Assembly (NCBI GenBank): GCA_965277895.1
Contig: CBDIDR010000001.1
Span: forward strand, 1,240,001-1,304,000
DNA length: 64,000 nt
Source of the DNA: GCA-2862585 sp965277895
Lineage (GTDB): Bacteria > Bacteroidota > Bacteroidia > Flavobacteriales > UBA7312
Direction: 5' to 3'
Shown: piece after piece, positions 49,482 to 58,331 of the stretch
How positions within the stretch are numbered: the first letter of the stretch is position 1
Layout: each line of letters opens with the position of its first letter
The notes under the pieces: generated by a model
Told to the model about the DNA's origin: nothing
Databases searched by the model: none
Seen by the model: only the letters and a program-made list of their open reading frames with translations
Position numbers and translations under genes: made by a program

Positions 49482-51284
49482 ATGTCCGATATCATTCAAC
49501 TTTTACCTGACCATGTAGCAAACCAAATTGCTGCTGGCGAAGTTATTCAACGCCCCTCTTCTGCAGTAAAGGAATTATTAGAGAACGCCATAGATTCTGG
49601 TGCTTCTGATATAAAGCTTATTGTTAAAGATGCTGGACGAACATTAATTCAGGTCATTGATAACGGTTGCGGTATGAGTGAAACGGATGCAAGAATGTGC
49701 TTTGAAAGACATGCCACCTCTAAAATCAGAGAAGCAAATGATATTCATAGTATTCGTACAATGGGTTTCCGAGGTGAAGCTATGGCATCTATGGCTGCAA
49801 TTGCTCACGTAGAATTAAAATCAAAACTTCACGATGTTGAGCTAGGCACTAAAATTATAATTGAAGGAAGTGAACTTATTTCTCAAGAAAATTGCACCTC
49901 TAATAATGGTACATCTATCTCTATAAAGAACTTATTTTTTAACGTTCCAGCTAGAAGAAATTTTTTGAAATCCGATAATGTAGAACTCAAGCATATTTTC
50001 GATGAATTTTACAGGGTGGCACTAGCAAATGAAGACTGTTCTTTTTTATTTTATCAAAACGATAAAGAAGTGCTGAACCTTCCTAAATCTACAGTCAAAC
50101 AACGAGTAGTAGGAATTTTTGGGGCTAAATACAACGAAAAGCTAGTTCCTGTTTCTGAGGAAACTACTTTAATCACTATCTCGGGTTTTATTGGAAAGCC
50201 TGAATTCTCTAAGAAAACTAGAGGCGAGCAGTATTTTTTCGTAAACAATAGATTTATAAAAAGCCCCTATTTACACCACGCTGTAAATAACGCCTTTAAA
50301 GATTTAATTTCTGATGGTTATCATCCATCCTACTTTTTGTTTTTTGATATCGACCCTAAGTTTATTGATGTTAATATTCATCCAACCAAAACTGAAATTA
50401 AATTTGAAGATGAGAAATCCATTTACGCCATTATTCGCTCATGTGTAAAACGAGCATTGGGAATACATAATATCGTACCTACTTTAGATTTTGACAAAGA
50501 TCCTGCTTTCAGTAATATTCCTAAATCTAGCAATGAAGTACGCCAACCTACCCTAAAAGTTGACTCCTCATACAATCCTTTTCAAGAAAAAGAACCAAAA
50601 GCCAGCGGTTACACACCTAGCCCCAAGGTAAAAACTGAAAATTGGGAAAAACTCTTTGAAGATTTGCCAGTTCCTGAAAGTAAACCACAACAAACAGAAA
50701 CAATAAGCAAAAGCTGGAGTGAAGATTCTGAAACAACAGAGTCTGCAATTTTTCAATTGAACAACGAATACATTGTTTCTAGTATAAAATCTGGAATGAT
50801 GATTATTCATCAGCAAAGAGCTCATGAACGAATTTTGTATGAGTATTACCTTAATTCTCAAAACGTAGAAGGTCAATCTCAACAAATGTTATTTCCAAAA
50901 ACCATTAGTCTAAACCCTTCAGATATAGAATTGGTAAGAGAAATAAGTGATGAGCTTTTCAATTTAGGCTTTAGGTTTGACTATCTTAATAAAAATAGCA
51001 TTGTGGTTTTGGGTAGCCCTACAGATATAGAAATGGAAAATCTGGAAGGTGTTTTTGAAGAACTAATTGAACAATATAAAACTCAATCTTCTCTAGAAAA
51101 AAGAGATAACTTTGCACTTTCTATGGCTAAAAGTATGTGTATTAAAAAAGGGCGAAAACTGAGTATTACAGAAATGAACTCAATAATTGACAACCTATTT
51201 GCTTGTCAAACACCAAATGCAACCGCCAATAGAAAACCAACACTAATAACTTTAACACTAGAAGAAATAGCAAAAAAGTTTTAA
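49482..51284 (+). CDS. mutL: DNA mismatch repair protein MutL
   Basis: The 600-residue protein has an N-terminal GHKL ATPase: IAAGEVIQRPSSAVKELLENAIDSGA (seen as IAAGEVIQRPSSAVKELLEN), DNGCGM and TMGFRGEAMASMAAIAHV, then FFNVPARRNFLKSD and the DVNIHPTKTEIKF linker. A charged linker precedes the C-terminal dimerisation domain (about 410-600). There the position of the DQHA endonuclease motif reads HQQRAHERILYE, so the first Asp and the His are missing. It couples MutS mismatch recognition to strand removal. It lies in a tight operon with the rhomboids and the EEP protein. Confidence 0.97.
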   Translation: MSDIIQLLPDHVANQIAAGEVIQRPSSAVKELLENAIDSGASDIKLIVKDAGRTLIQVIDNGCGMSETDARMCFERHATSKIREANDIHSIRTMGFRGEAMASMAAIAHVELKSKLHDVELGTKIIIEGSELISQENCTSNNGTSISIKNLFFNVPARRNFLKSDNVELKHIFDEFYRVALANEDCSFLFYQNDKEVLNLPKSTVKQRVVGIFGAKYNEKLVPVSEETTLITISGFIGKPEFSKKTRGEQYFFVNNRFIKSPYLHHAVNNAFKDLISDGYHPSYFLFFDIDPKFIDVNIHPTKTEIKFEDEKSIYAIIRSCVKRALGIHNIVPTLDFDKDPAFSNIPKSSNEVRQPTLKVDSSYNPFQEKEPKASGYTPSPKVKTENWEKLFEDLPVPESKPQQTETISKSWSEDSETTESAIFQLNNEYIVSSIKSGMMIIHQQRAHERILYEYYLNSQNVEGQSQQMLFPKTISLNPSDIELVREISDELFNLGFRFDYLNKNSIVVLGSPTDIEMENLEGVFEELIEQYKTQSSLEKRDNFALSMAKSMCIKKGRKLSITEMNSIIDNLFACQTPNATANRKPTLITLTLEEIAKKF

Positions 51285-51285
51285 G

Positions 51286-52029
51286 ATGAATATACAACCT
51301 GCACGATTTAGTTATTTACCTGAGGTAGTAAAGAATTTACTCATCATTAACGGTTTATTTTTTCTAGCAAAATATGTGTTAGGCACTAATTTCGGTATAA
51401 ATCTTGACCAACATTTGGCACTACACCATTGGGAATCGCCAGACTTCAGACCTCACCAATTAGTAACGCATTTATTTATGCACGGCAGTTTTTCTCATAT
51501 CCTGTTCAATATGTTTGCTTTGTGGATGTTCGGAAACCAATTGGAAAATATATGGGGAGGCAAGCGTTTTCTAGTATATTACATGATTACCGGTTTAGGA
51601 GCAGCTGTTTTACATTTAGCTGTTATTCAATTTCAAATATCAGGTCTTGAAGCTCAAATGGCTTTAGAACAAATAAATAGAGTTAAATCTAGCGGCTATG
51701 ATGCTTTACAAAACGGCCAAAACTTTATTGACCCATTAATGGGCAAGCTTAATTTACTGTATTACACCCCAACCGTTGGTGCTTCTGGTGCAGTTTTTGG
51801 ACTACTTCTTGCCTTTGGAATGCTTTTCCCAAACACATTAATTTACCTTTATTTCGCCATTCCTATCAAGGCAAAATACTTCGTGGCTGCTTATGGAATT
51901 ATAGAATTATGGTTAGGAATACAAAATAGTGCTAGCGATAATGTAGCGCATTTTGCACATTTAGGCGGAATGTTATTCGGCTATTTTCTGATTAAATACT
52001 GGAGAAAAAACAGTCAGCATTTTTATTAA
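51286..52029 (+). CDS. Rhomboid-family intramembrane serine protease (first copy)
   Basis: The 247-residue membrane protein has six hydrophobic segments. Conserved features are HLFMHGSFSHILFNMFALWMFG (about residues 60-80), the GxSx catalytic site in VGASGAVFGLL (about 163-173) and the catalytic His in HFAHLGGMLFGYFL (about 225). It cleaves membrane-spanning proteins within the bilayer. It starts 1 nt after the mutL stop and is followed 3 nt later by a second rhomboid gene, so they are co-expressed. Confidence 0.94.
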   Translation: MNIQPARFSYLPEVVKNLLIINGLFFLAKYVLGTNFGINLDQHLALHHWESPDFRPHQLVTHLFMHGSFSHILFNMFALWMFGNQLENIWGGKRFLVYYMITGLGAAVLHLAVIQFQISGLEAQMALEQINRVKSSGYDALQNGQNFIDPLMGKLNLLYYTPTVGASGAVFGLLLAFGMLFPNTLIYLYFAIPIKAKYFVAAYGIIELWLGIQNSASDNVAHFAHLGGMLFGYFLIKYWRKNSQHFY

Positions 52030-52032
52030 TAG

Positions 52033-52905
52033 ATGATTTTAAAAGATTTAAAAACTAGTTTTAAAAACGGTAGTATGCTAAGCCGTTTAATTTATTTAAA
52101 CGTAGGTGTATTTATTGTGCTTGAAGTTCTGAATGTGTTCTTCTTTCTGTTCAAAGTGCCTAGTTATGAAAGCTTAAACTATTTAGGCTTGGCAGCCTCA
52201 CCCTCAGAACTATTTTATAAACCATGGAGTGCAATAACATATATGTTTGTTCACAATGGCTTTATTCATCTGATATTCAATCTGTTATGGCTATACTTTG
52301 GCGGCTCTATTTTCCTGAGATACCTATCGAATAAACAAATTGTAAGTACCTACATACTTGGTGGACTTAGTGGTGGACTATTTTATATTGCTGCCTATAA
52401 CTATTTCCCAGCATTCAGTTCTACATTAGCAGACTCTATGGCGGTAGGCTCATCAGCTTCGGTATTGGCGATTCTCATTGCTATTGCCACATATGTTCCC
52501 AATTATTCTGTAAACCTTACTTTTATTGGGAATGTGAAGTTAAAACACATTGCCATAGTATCCATTGTACTAGACTTAATACTCATCCCCAAAGGAAATG
52601 CCGGTGGTCATATAGCACATATTGGTGGAGCATTTTATGGCTTTATATTTAGCCGACAACTGTTAAAAGGAAAAGATATCTCTAGAGGTTTCGATAGATT
52701 CATGGACTATATTGCATCCGCATTTAAACCCTCTAAACCATTAAAGACAGCCTACAAAAGACCAAAAACTGATGACCAATGGAGAGAAAATAAATCAACA
52801 GAACAAAAGCAAATCAATCTTATACTAGATAAAATTGCCAAATCAGGCTACGACAGTCTAAATAAAGAGGAAAAAGACACCCTATTTAAAGCCAGTAAAA
52901 AATAA
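52033..52905 (+). CDS. Rhomboid-family intramembrane serine protease (second copy)
   Basis: The 290-residue protein has a similar set of membrane helices, HNGFIHLIFNLLWLYFGG, the active-site loop VGSSASVLAIL with Ser141, and the catalytic His in GGHIAHIGGAFYGFIF (about 195-205). A cytoplasmic basic tail follows the core (about 225-290, with KPLKTAYKRPKTDDQW). It is a diverged paralogue of the preceding rhomboid, not a simple copy. The EEP gene follows after 4 nt. Confidence 0.93.
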   Translation: MILKDLKTSFKNGSMLSRLIYLNVGVFIVLEVLNVFFFLFKVPSYESLNYLGLAASPSELFYKPWSAITYMFVHNGFIHLIFNLLWLYFGGSIFLRYLSNKQIVSTYILGGLSGGLFYIAAYNYFPAFSSTLADSMAVGSSASVLAILIAIATYVPNYSVNLTFIGNVKLKHIAIVSIVLDLILIPKGNAGGHIAHIGGAFYGFIFSRQLLKGKDISRGFDRFMDYIASAFKPSKPLKTAYKRPKTDDQWRENKSTEQKQINLILDKIAKSGYDSLNKEEKDTLFKASKK

Positions 52906-52909
52906 AAAC

Positions 52910-53929
52910 GTGCTAAACACTTTTCTATACATACTAAATATGTTGGTGCTGTTTGCCCTGTTTCTATCTTATTTATCACCTCATGTAAGTCCAGATTCTT
53001 TTTTATGGCCCATTGCTTTTACTGGACTCATCTACCCTATACTCTTATTAATTAACGTCTTGTTTTTAGTCTACTGGACTATATGTTTCAAAAAACACGC
53101 TTGGGCCAACCTAATAGTAATTCTACTAGGATATGGACACATAGAAAAACTAATAAGAATCCAGGAAAATCAATCGTCAATAGAAAGTGAATTTTCTGTA
53201 ATGAGTTTCAATGTACGTTTATTCAATGCTTACAATTGGATTGAAGATGACAATATAAAAGATGAAATCATAAGCTACTTAAACAATACTAATACAGGAG
53301 TCATTTGTTTTCAAGAGTTTTATGCCCCAGATGAATTACCAAAATTAAACTACCCCTTCAGTCATATTGGTATCCAAAGCGATAGAAAAAGCTGGAGGAT
53401 GGCGACTTACTCTAAATACCCCATATTGAAAAAAGGAACAGTTAGTATAAATGGTGAGCATCAAAATAATGTGTGCATCTTCTCAGATATTTTAGTGGAA
53501 ACAGATACTATTCGTGTCTACAACGTTCATTTAGCGTCTAATTGGTTTCAGAAAGAAGATTATCAATTTTTAGATAAGCCTACAGTAGAAGGGGCCGAAA
53601 ACATTATTGAACGCCTAAGAGTTTCGTTTTCAAAACGCTCAAAGCAAGTAAAGGCCATTAAAAAACATATGAATACTTCCATTTACCCAGTCATTCTCTG
53701 TGGGGATTTCAATGACACACCCAATTCATACGCTTATAAGAAACTCTCAGAAGGTCTTTTAGATAGTTTTGTAGAAGGCGGTAAAGGATTAGGACAAACC
53801 TATAATGGAAAATTTCCTGCACTAAGAATTGATTATATACTTCACAGTCCTGAAATTAATTTAAATAAATTCGAAACCTTCGATAGTAACTTTTCAGACC
53901 ACTACCCAGTAATTAGTCATTTCGACTAA
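52910..53929 (+). CDS. Membrane-anchored endonuclease/exonuclease/phosphatase (EEP) family protein
   Basis: The 339-residue protein has two or three N-terminal hydrophobic segments (about 1-75) and a DNase I/synaptojanin-like EEP domain. The EEP motifs are MSFNVRLFNAYNW, the metal-binding Glu in VICFQEFYAP, VYNVHLASNWF, PVILCGDFNDTPNS with the D-N pair, and FDSNFSDHYPVISHF at the end, where the His is the general acid. It hydrolyses phosphoesters or nucleic acids; the substrate is unknown. The start is a GTG at 52910. The stop interlocks by 4 nt with the SBP gene. Confidence 0.9.
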   Translation: MLNTFLYILNMLVLFALFLSYLSPHVSPDSFLWPIAFTGLIYPILLLINVLFLVYWTICFKKHAWANLIVILLGYGHIEKLIRIQENQSSIESEFSVMSFNVRLFNAYNWIEDDNIKDEIISYLNNTNTGVICFQEFYAPDELPKLNYPFSHIGIQSDRKSWRMATYSKYPILKKGTVSINGEHQNNVCIFSDILVETDTIRVYNVHLASNWFQKEDYQFLDKPTVEGAENIIERLRVSFSKRSKQVKAIKKHMNTSIYPVILCGDFNDTPNSYAYKKLSEGLLDSFVEGGKGLGQTYNGKFPALRIDYILHSPEINLNKFETFDSNFSDHYPVISHFD

Positions 53930-55503
53930 TTCTTTTTTACTCTTTTCAGTTGCAATAAGTTCATGGCGTTAGATTCAAAACCAGAAATATCGTTTTGAAC
54001 AAAACGAATAACTTGATCATAGTACAAAGGAACAATAGCCGATTCGTCAATTATCATTTGATTCATTAATTGGTAATAGTATTGCCTTTTCTCTAATGAA
54101 ACTTCCACCATCGCCGCTTCATAATAGGCATCGTATTTATCATTTGAAAAATGCGTGTAATTTGGTCCATTAGGACAAAAGTTCTTAGAGTAAAACAAGG
54201 CTAAATAATTTTCTGCATCGGCATAATCAGCAATCCATGAGCCCCTAAAAAAGTCGAGTTTAGATGTAGCAACCATTTGTCGGTGAGTAGATGGCGGATT
54301 AATATTAATTGAAACAGATATGCCTATTTCTGAAAGCTGATTTTGAATAAACTCACACAAATCAAGATATGAACTTGTAGTATTAAGCGTAACCTTTATA
54401 TCTTCCAGTTTGGATGCTCTAATTAATTCTTTTGCTCGCTCAGGATTATAGTCATAGCCTTTCAAAGTATCAGAGAATGAAGGCAAGCCTTTTGGAATAA
54501 ATCCATTTACAGCAGGAGTGCCAATATTATTCCTCAAATAGGTAATCATTTTCTTTCGGTCAAAGCCATAATTAATCGCTTTTCTCACTTCAATACTCTG
54601 ACTAGCCGATGTATTGTTATCGTCCATTAAAAAACCTAAATATTCCGTATTTAGATAAGGCAAGGACTGAAGCTGTATTTTACCTATATATTCATCCCTC
54701 AACACACCATCAGATGTCAACACTTCATCTTTATAGGAAGGATCTAGTCCAGAAATGAAATCAATATTCCCTTTCAAAAACTCTAAAAAGGCTGTTTGCT
54801 TGTCTTTTATAAAAGTAACAGAAATAGCATCTAAAAATGGAAGTCCAGCTTCAAAATAATGAGTGTTTTTTCTGAATACTAGCTTTACATTTTCTTTCCA
54901 AAACTGAAAATGAAATGGTCCAGTACCAATGGGGGCATCTCTAAAGTTCGTATTTTCTACAATGATTTTTGGAACGACAGAACAATATGACATGGACAAT
55001 AAACCGAGAAAAGGTGGGAATGGCTGTTTTAAAACTATCCTAAGAGTACTATCGTCAATAGCATCATAGTTAGCAACATTATTCATTACCCAAGCTCCTG
55101 GAGAAGCAACAGACTTGTCAGTCAATCGACCAAAACTAAACACAAAATCATTAGCCGAAACTTTTCTATCCTCTTCCAAAGTAAATAAGGGATGTTCGTG
55201 AAATAAAACATCATTCCTCAAATGAAAGGTGTAAGTCAAAGCATCTTCAGTAATATCCCACGAATGGGCTATACAAGGCTGAACATTAAGATTAGAATCT
55301 AATTGAACTAAACCATTAAATAATTGATTAACAGCCCAAATATTTGCTTGATCTTTAGCAAATGCTGGGTCAAGACTTGTTATACCTGCTGATTCATTGT
55401 ATTTGAAGATACTCAGATTAGAATCATCAATAGTATTTCTACATGAAAACGACAGTGAAAGAACACAAATAAATAAACAGAAATGGATTAGAGGACGTAT
55501 CAT
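53926..55503 (-). CDS. ABC transporter substrate-binding protein, family 5 (peptide/nickel type), lipoprotein
   Basis: The 525-residue protein has a lipoprotein signal (FCLFICVLSLSFSC, Cys21 lipidated) and the extracellular solute-binding family 5 pattern. Typical motifs are SLDPAFAKDQANIWAVNQLFNGLVQLDSNL (seen as DPAFAKDQANIWAVNQLFNGL), TFHLRNDVLFHEHPLF, NDFVFSFGRL, APIGTGPFHFQFW and IEVRKAINYGFDRKKMI. It binds peptides or other small molecules outside the inner membrane. No permease or ATPase genes are adjacent, so its transporter is elsewhere. Confidence 0.92.
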   Translation of the reverse strand: MIRPLIHFCLFICVLSLSFSCRNTIDDSNLSIFKYNESAGITSLDPAFAKDQANIWAVNQLFNGLVQLDSNLNVQPCIAHSWDITEDALTYTFHLRNDVLFHEHPLFTLEEDRKVSANDFVFSFGRLTDKSVASPGAWVMNNVANYDAIDDSTLRIVLKQPFPPFLGLLSMSYCSVVPKIIVENTNFRDAPIGTGPFHFQFWKENVKLVFRKNTHYFEAGLPFLDAISVTFIKDKQTAFLEFLKGNIDFISGLDPSYKDEVLTSDGVLRDEYIGKIQLQSLPYLNTEYLGFLMDDNNTSASQSIEVRKAINYGFDRKKMITYLRNNIGTPAVNGFIPKGLPSFSDTLKGYDYNPERAKELIRASKLEDIKVTLNTTSSYLDLCEFIQNQLSEIGISVSININPPSTHRQMVATSKLDFFRGSWIADYADAENYLALFYSKNFCPNGPNYTHFSNDKYDAYYEAAMVEVSLEKRQYYYQLMNQMIIDESAIVPLYYDQVIRFVQNDISGFESNAMNLLQLKRVKKN

Positions 55504-55815
55504 TCAGGGGTAAAAATACACTATAAAGATAAACATTCAAATTCCAGCCTAGAAGGATTATAAATGTGAACTTGTCGGAGGTTCAATCTATACTCAAATT
55601 TTGTGTAATGGTTAGCATTATTGCGATAAACGATTTTAACTTTTTAGCGCTAACAAATGTTTGAGTTCCTTACAGACTGGAAAATGAAATTAAAAAACAA
55701 TTATTAAATGACACTCTTGCTTTATTTTACGAGTATAATTTAAAAAGAGTTACATACTTATGTAAAAAAATAACTTTTGAGATTTTCAATACCTTAATTA
55801 TCCGATATAAAAAGT
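55504..55815. other. Intergenic region between the SBP gene and mtaB
   Basis: About 310 bp without a supported gene. An open frame from about 55670 reads a plausible peptide (ENEIKKQLLNDTLALFYEYN, then LKRVTYLCKKI) but has no start codon and runs into mtaB's start in another frame, so I treat it as chance. The SBP -7 region has one-mismatch elements only (TATCTTTA, TATTTTTA). I see no repeat or RNA structure. Confidence 0.4.
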
Positions 55816-55823
55816 TAATTTTG
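55816..55823 (+). promoter_or_regulatory. -7 promoter element (TAATTTTG) for mtaB
   Basis: Exact TAnnTTTG ends 7 nt before the ATG at 55831, suggesting a very short leader. No clear -33 TTG at canonical spacing. Confidence 0.5.
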
Positions 55824-55830
55824 CCAGCGT

Positions 55831-57147
55831 ATGGAAAATCAATCCACAGTAGCTTTTTATACTCAAGGGTGTAAACTTAACTTTTCTGAGACTTCTAGTA
55901 TTTCTAGGCAGTTAGTCAATGAAGGCTATCAAAAGGTTGATTTCAAAGACAAAGCCGATATTTATGTCATTAACACCTGTTCTGTTACTGAAAATGCAGA
56001 CAAGGAATGTAAACGTATTGTTCGCTCTGCCTTAAAAACTTCTCCAGAAGCATTTGTAGTAATTGTTGGCTGCTACGCTCAATTAAAACCTGAGCAAATT
56101 TCTGAAATTGACGGAGTTGATTTAGTACTCGGAGCTACTGAGAAATTTAAACTCAACCATTATCTCAACGATTTAAGCAAAAAGGAAACTACTGAAATTC
56201 ACTCTTGTGAGATTGACGATGCAAACTTTTTTGTAGATGCCTATTCCATTGGAGACCGTACTCGTGCATTTCTAAAAGTACAAGACGGTTGTGACTATAA
56301 ATGCACCTATTGCACCATTCCTTTGGCAAGAGGAATTAGCAGAAGCGATAAGTTGGAGAACGTCATCAACAATGCTAAATCCATTTCAGAAAAAGGCATT
56401 CAAGAGATTGTGCTTACCGGAGTAAATATTGGGGATTACGGCAAGGGTGAATTTGGAAACAAAAAACATGAGCATACATTCTTGGACTTAGTCAAAGAAT
56501 TAGACGAAGTGAATGGCATTAATAGACTTCGTATTTCATCTATTGAACCTAATTTGTTGAAGAACGAAACCATCAATTTTGTGGCGAATTCAAAAGCCTT
56601 TGTGCCTCACTTTCACATCCCATTGCAGTCAGGTTCTGATGAGATTCTAAAGAAGATGAAAAGACGCTATCTGACTGATTTATATACAGATAGAGTTTCT
56701 TACATAAAGTCATTAATGCCACATTGTTGTATTGGCGTAGATGTCATTGTAGGCTTTCCAGGTGAAACCGAAGAGCATTTTCTTGAAACCTATAATTTCT
56801 TGAACGAATTGGACATTTCTTACCTGCATGTCTTCTCCTATTCTGAGCGTGCCAACACGGAAGCCGCAGAAATGGACAATCCTATTGATAAAGGCATACG
56901 ACACAAACGCAGCAAAATGCTAAGAGTCCTATCAGCCAAAAAGAAAAGGCATTTCTACGAACAACAAATTGGAAGTACTAGAGATGTAATTTTTGAAGGT
57001 GAAAATAAAGACGGTTTTATGTACGGGTTCACCGAAAATTATGTGAGGGTAAAAACGCCTTTTCAATCAAGCTGGATAAATACCATAAAAAAAACAGAAT
57101 TAAACCAAATGGATGAGAACGGAGTTTTTATCTTTGAAAAAGTATAA
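55831..57147 (+). CDS. mtaB: tRNA (N6-L-threonylcarbamoyladenosine(37)-C2)-methylthiotransferase MtaB
   Basis: The 438-residue radical-SAM enzyme has the MiaB-like N-terminal domain with FYTQGCKLNFSE (first cluster Cys), INTCSVTENADKECKR and VIVGCYAQLKPEQI, then the radical SAM CxxxCxxC in VQDGCDYKCTYCTIPLARG (about residues 152-170), and a C-terminal TRAM domain (about 375-438). KLNFSE rather than a MiaB-type sequence and the overall pattern fit MtaB, which makes ms2t6A at position 37 of tRNAs reading A-starting codons. It needs two 4Fe-4S clusters. It precedes lgt by 9 nt. Confidence 0.93.
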   Translation: MENQSTVAFYTQGCKLNFSETSSISRQLVNEGYQKVDFKDKADIYVINTCSVTENADKECKRIVRSALKTSPEAFVVIVGCYAQLKPEQISEIDGVDLVLGATEKFKLNHYLNDLSKKETTEIHSCEIDDANFFVDAYSIGDRTRAFLKVQDGCDYKCTYCTIPLARGISRSDKLENVINNAKSISEKGIQEIVLTGVNIGDYGKGEFGNKKHEHTFLDLVKELDEVNGINRLRISSIEPNLLKNETINFVANSKAFVPHFHIPLQSGSDEILKKMKRRYLTDLYTDRVSYIKSLMPHCCIGVDVIVGFPGETEEHFLETYNFLNELDISYLHVFSYSERANTEAAEMDNPIDKGIRHKRSKMLRVLSAKKKRHFYEQQIGSTRDVIFEGENKDGFMYGFTENYVRVKTPFQSSWINTIKKTELNQMDENGVFIFEKV

Positions 57148-57156
57148 CATCATATT

Positions 57157-58317
57157 ATGTATCCTAACATTAGCTATTTACTAAACGACCTTTTTGGAAT
57201 TAACATTCCCCTACCCATTCAAACCTTTGGTTTTTTTGTAGCCATTGCCTTTCTACTCTCTAGTTGGACACTTTCACTAGAACTTAAACGCAAAGAAGAA
57301 GAAGGCTTAATAAGTGCAACTAAACGCAAAAAAATAATCGGTAAAAAAGTAAGCCCTCTAGATTTAATAGTTCATGCTATAGTAGGCTTTTTGGTGGGCT
57401 ACAAACTCCTCTATGCCGGACTGAACTACAGTGATTTCGTAAACAACCCACAAGGCATGATACTTTCTAGTGAAGGACACTTTTTAGGCGGTCTAATATT
57501 TGCATTCATTAATGCTTATATGAAATACCGTGAGGTAAAAAAAGAGAAACTAGATAAGCCAAAGACCATTACAGAAACGGTTCACCCTTATCAGCTAGTA
57601 GGTAATATCACTATGATAGCTGCTATTTCTGGAATAATTGGTGCTAAGTTGTTTCACAATTTAGAGAATATGGACGACTTTATGGCAGATCCCATTGGTC
57701 AACTGCTATCATTTAGTGGACTTACCTTTTATGGTGGTCTTATATGTGGAGCTGTTGCCGTTATCTACTACACCAAAAAATACGGTATTAACTACAAAAT
57801 AATAAGTGATGCCGCCGCACCAGGGCTAATGCTCGCTTATGGTATTGGAAGAATGGGTTGCCACTTTTCTGGTGACGGCGATTGGGGCATTACCAATCTC
57901 GCTCCTAAACCTGAATGGATGAGTTTTTTACCTGATTGGACGTGGGCATACACCTACCCCAATAACGTTATCAACGCAGGTGTTCCCATTGAAGGCTGTG
58001 TAGGCAACTACTGCAACGAATTGCTTTATCCTGTATTCCCTACACCCATTTATGAAATAGCTATGGCATTGGCATTGTTTGGTCTATTATGGGCATTGCG
58101 TAAACGCATCAATATTGCAGGTATGCTATTCGGTATTTATATGATTGTAAATGGTCTTGAGCGTTTTTTCATAGAGAAGATAAGGGTAAATACTAAATAC
58201 ATCATTTTTGAGAAGGAAATTACCCAAGCAGAGCTAATTTCATTTGGACTAATCATTACAGGTATAATAATTGTGTATCGATTGTATGCCATTAATCGTA
58301 TAAAAGTAATAACCTAG
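57157..58317 (+). CDS. lgt: Prolipoprotein diacylglyceryl transferase Lgt
   Basis: The 386-residue membrane enzyme transfers a diacylglyceryl group to lipobox cysteines. It has about seven hydrophobic segments and the Lgt core: FVAIAFLLSSWTLSLELKRK, LSFSGLTFYGGLICGAVAVIYY, LMLAYGIGRMGCHFSGDGDWG (catalytic region, about 225-245) and FPTPIYEIAMALALFGLLWAL with INRMNGLERFFIEKIRVN-like NGLERFFIEKIRVN. It is longer than the E. coli enzyme (about 290), with an insert around residues 95-155, as in other Bacteroidota. It is likely needed for the many lipoproteins predicted here. It lies 9 nt after mtaB. Confidence 0.94.
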   Translation: MYPNISYLLNDLFGINIPLPIQTFGFFVAIAFLLSSWTLSLELKRKEEEGLISATKRKKIIGKKVSPLDLIVHAIVGFLVGYKLLYAGLNYSDFVNNPQGMILSSEGHFLGGLIFAFINAYMKYREVKKEKLDKPKTITETVHPYQLVGNITMIAAISGIIGAKLFHNLENMDDFMADPIGQLLSFSGLTFYGGLICGAVAVIYYTKKYGINYKIISDAAAPGLMLAYGIGRMGCHFSGDGDWGITNLAPKPEWMSFLPDWTWAYTYPNNVINAGVPIEGCVGNYCNELLYPVFPTPIYEIAMALALFGLLWALRKRINIAGMLFGIYMIVNGLERFFIEKIRVNTKYIIFEKEITQAELISFGLIITGIIIVYRLYAINRIKVIT

Positions 58318-58331
58318 TACAAAACCTAGCC

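Noticed and set aside
55670..55830. Open frame with protein-like composition upstream of mtaB
   Set aside because: No start codon, and the same DNA ends in the mtaB promoter and start in another frame.
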